From Aquiflexum balticum DSM 16537 (GTDB lineage: Bacteria > Bacteroidota > Bacteroidia > Cytophagales > Cyclobacteriaceae), in assembly GCF_900176595.1 (NCBI RefSeq), contig NZ_LT838813.1, positions 3,676,001 to 3,740,000 on the forward strand: a stretch of 64,000 nucleotides of DNA, written 5' to 3'. Each line of letters begins with the position of its first letter. Position 1 is the stretch's first letter. Under the pieces are notes generated by a model. The model did not search any database. It saw nothing but the letters and a program-made list of their open reading frames with translations, and had not been told where the DNA came from. The position numbers and the translations under genes are program-made. Of this stretch, positions 62,326-64,000 are shown piece by piece.

Positions 62326-62402
62326 TAGATGCAAGACTTAAGATGCAAGATGGAAGACACAAGACGCAAGACATAAGACATAAGATGTAAGACAGGAGAT
62401 GT
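62326..62402. repeat. Eleven-unit heptamer array
   Basis: TAGATGC, AAGACTT, AAGATGC, AAGATGG, AAGACAC, AAGACGC, AAGACAT x2, AAGATGT, AAGACAG, GAGATGT in strict phase. Consensus AAGAYNN. Confidence 0.85.
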
Positions 62403-62475
62403 GGGATTTCAAAACTTGGGTAGCTGAGAAATGATGGAGAAAAACGTTTTCAATCCTTTAATTCCAATTCCATCA

Positions 62476-63015
62476 CTATACAATTATCCTCCCCGCCTGC
62501 TCCAAATGTCTTTGTTCGTGGGCAATGATGATTTCAATGGCCTGTTCCAGGGTGTATACAATCAGTTTGTTGGCAGGGGAGTGGATGACGGTGTTTTTTT
62601 CAACGAAGGGTTCCATTTTTTTGATCCAGTTTTTAAGGTCTTCCTGATGTTGTTGGAATCTCGCCAAGATAGTTGTATCGCCCTGATTGATTTTAGGTTC
62701 CCATAGGGGAAAGGTCCTTTGCTTTTTATTGCCACCATCGCTGACGGATTTGTAAATCATGTCTCCGAAGAGTTTGGTGAAAAAGGGAAATCTTGCAATA
62801 AAGGCTCCGTGAAATCTGCCTTTTTCAAGCTTTTCAAAAATCGGGAAGTAAGTGCTGTTGATGGTGATCAGATGTTCCAGGTTTTCAGCAATACTCCAGG
62901 TTTTGGGATTGGGTTTGAGATGCAATTTCTCCACAGGTAGGTCTGAAAACTTTTCCAGGGAAACTTGGGTGATGCTGTCTATGGATTGTATCCACTTTTC
63001 TGTTTTTGGATTCAT
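62476..63015 (-). CDS. DinB family protein
   Basis: About 180 residues from MNPKTEKWIQSIDSITQVS (ATG at 63015; a TTG at 63030 is less likely). It is a helical-bundle protein with the metal-binding histidines of the DinB fold: WSIAENLEHLITINSTYFPI, and the C-terminal EIIIAHEQRHLEQAGRI. Such proteins include thiol transferases (bacillithiol) and other metal-dependent enzymes; the substrate is open. Confidence 0.85.
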   Translation of the reverse strand: MNPKTEKWIQSIDSITQVSLEKFSDLPVEKLHLKPNPKTWSIAENLEHLITINSTYFPIFEKLEKGRFHGAFIARFPFFTKLFGDMIYKSVSDGGNKKQRTFPLWEPKINQGDTTILARFQQHQEDLKNWIKKMEPFVEKNTVIHSPANKLIVYTLEQAIEIIIAHEQRHLEQAGRIIV

Positions 63016-63386
63016 TTCAGTTTGGAGCAAGCTTTAAATTTACTTTCATTTCATGTATTTTCTACCAGACATTCTAGTCAATCTGAGAGGTAAGATTGGT
63101 ATTGATAGAATTTGGAATGACATCGGATTTTTTAAACCTTAATTGGGCAACTTAAGACCTCGCCTGCCGTCGAAGTGACAAGGCAAGTTTTTTGATTGAA
63201 TTATATGGTATTTGTGGTTCTAAAACATCAATTTCTAATTCTGTCATTGTTAATCTAAAGGAATGATAATCTTAAAAATAAAAGTAGGAATTATTTATAT
63301 CCCAAGAAAGTAAGGGAAAATAGCTTTAGAAATAAAGAACTAAACCGGCTACTTTGATTGTTAGAAACTGTTTTTAACCCATTATC
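63016..63386. other. Intergenic region between divergent DinB and ABC transporter genes
   Basis: 371 bp. No gene. Contains a short GC-rich element near 63161-63185 (CGCCTGCCGTCGAAGTGACA) that resembles small dispersed Bacteroidetes repeats; a consensus promoter was not identified. Confidence 0.5.
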
Positions 63387-64000
63387 ATGACGAAAAGCAA
63401 ACCAAAAGAAAGCAGAGTCACCATGGCCTCTGCCTTTAAAACAATTATTTGGCCCCGTAGAAAGCATTTATTTTTAGGGCTTTTTTTGATTATCATTTCC
63501 AGATTGTCGGGATTAGTCCTGCCAGGTGCCAGCAAGCTATTGATAGACAATGTAATTCCTTCCAATGACCTCGAATTACTCAAATGGCTGGTTTTGGGGG
63601 TGGTGGCAGCCATTACCATTCAGGCAACCACTTCTTATGCCCTTACCCAGATTCTAAGTGTGGAAGCACAACACCTGATCTCTGTCTTGCGGTCTCAGGT
63701 TCAAAGGCACATTATCCAATTGCCCATCCGTTTTTTTGACAATACCAAAACCGGAGAACTGGTGTCCAGGATTATGACTGATGTGGAAGGGGTGAGAAAT
63801 CTTGTGGGAACCGGCTTTGCGCAGATGATAGGCGGGGTTTTGACAGCGGTTATTTCCTTGGTGTTGTTGATTTATATCAGCCCGATGATGACGCTTTATG
63901 TATTGGTTCCTGTGATTATTTTTAGTTTGATTTCTCTAAAAGCATTTGGGAAAATCAGACCCATATTCCGGGAGAGAGGGAAAATAAATGCTGAAGTCAC
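63387..64000 (+). CDS. ABC exporter, permease domain (3' end outside window)
   Basis: The reading frame from ATG 63387 runs open to the window edge (204 codons). It begins MTKSKPKESRVTMASAFKTI and shows ABC exporter membrane-domain features: HLFLGLFLIIISRLSGLVLP, ASKLLIDNVIPSNDLELLKW, then LRSQVQRHIIQLPIRFFDNT (the FFD motif) followed by KTGELVSRIMTDVEGVRNLV, and further membrane segments. The nucleotide-binding domain would lie beyond the window. Probably a homodimeric or heterodimeric multidrug/lipid-type exporter. Confidence 0.85.
   Translation, partial: MTKSKPKESRVTMASAFKTIIWPRRKHLFLGLFLIIISRLSGLVLPGASKLLIDNVIPSNDLELLKWLVLGVVAAITIQATTSYALTQILSVEAQHLISVLRSQVQRHIIQLPIRFFDNTKTGELVSRIMTDVEGVRNLVGTGFAQMIGGVLTAVISLVLLIYISPMMTLYVLVPVIIFSLISLKAFGKIRPIFRERGKINAEV

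Larger units (their letters stand above)
61875..62475. other. Upstream region of the DUF2589 module, with repeats
   Basis: 601 bp without a gene I can support. A 93-codon plus-strand frame at 61906-62187 has no family features. The stretch holds the second GC-rich palindrome (62058-62073) and a heptamer array (62326-62402) and must contain the promoter of the module. Confidence 0.6.

Overview
The window looks like chromosomal DNA of a free-living Bacteroidota member, probably a Cyclobacteriaceae/Algoriphagus-like Cytophagales bacterium. The clues are type IX secretion cargo with type A and type B C-terminal sorting domains, a PorP/SprF protein, an arginine operon built around an acyl-ornithine carbamoyltransferase (ArgF'), and promoters of the TTTG-N(18-20)-TAnnTTTG type. 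Base composition is moderately low in GC and most shorter intergenic gaps are AT-rich. The genus assignment is inference.

Layout. 3-4466: 3' part of a large secreted malectin/PKD/LamG/Fn3 protein with near-identical 933-bp tandem repeats. 4543-5392: a decayed uxaB pseudogene. 5512-13960: an eight-gene arginine operon on the minus strand (GNAT-argG-argC-argD-argF'-argB-argE-argH). 14313-16475: a TPR sensor histidine kinase. 16649-19994: a four-gene oxidative L-fucose (or L-rhamnose) pathway. 20176-26615: a lipoprotein, a PorP/SprF protein and a giant surface protein with exactly 33 thrombospondin type 3 units of 33 residues. 26932-33549: Gfo/Idh/MocA oxidoreductase, AsmA-like protein, exported cyclophilin and acyltransferase. 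34256-36993: an NSS transporter with an overlapping 33-residue companion ORF, then a TerC protein. 37190-39604: a PKD/T9SS protein and a GrpB protein. 39906-39978: tRNA-Gln. 40101-42412: an IS91-type transposase with an upstream tyrosine recombinase and a large nested palindrome. 42528-48480: hemolysin III, a small conserved protein, the rpsF-rpsR-rplI operon, methyltransferases, apaG and ung. 48639-57285: SMP-30, EEP nuclease, AbgT transporter, two lipoproteins, AAA ATPase, TolB-like protein, MpaB-type oxygenase and DUF2752. 57278-58604: TM2 and DUF4097 proteins. 58743-61874: a compact module of two DUF2589-like proteins, an unknown protein and a two-domain peptidoglycan enzyme without signal peptide. 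62476-64000: DinB protein and the start of an ABC exporter.

Working together. The arg genes give glutamate-to-arginine through acylated citrulline. The fucose cluster converts a deoxysugar to pyruvate and lactate, although the sugar-acid dehydratase is not in the window. The PorP/SprF gene is paired with a type B T9SS cargo.

Most notable non-genic signal: seven intergenic places hold degenerate tandem arrays with a strict 7-bp period and drifting unit sequence. One fills a 42-bp intergenic gap exactly, and others abut start or stop codons. The best candidate for an undescribed gene system is the DUF2589/amidase module. It is flanked by inverted copies of a GC-rich palindrome and, outside them or close by, by heptamer arrays.
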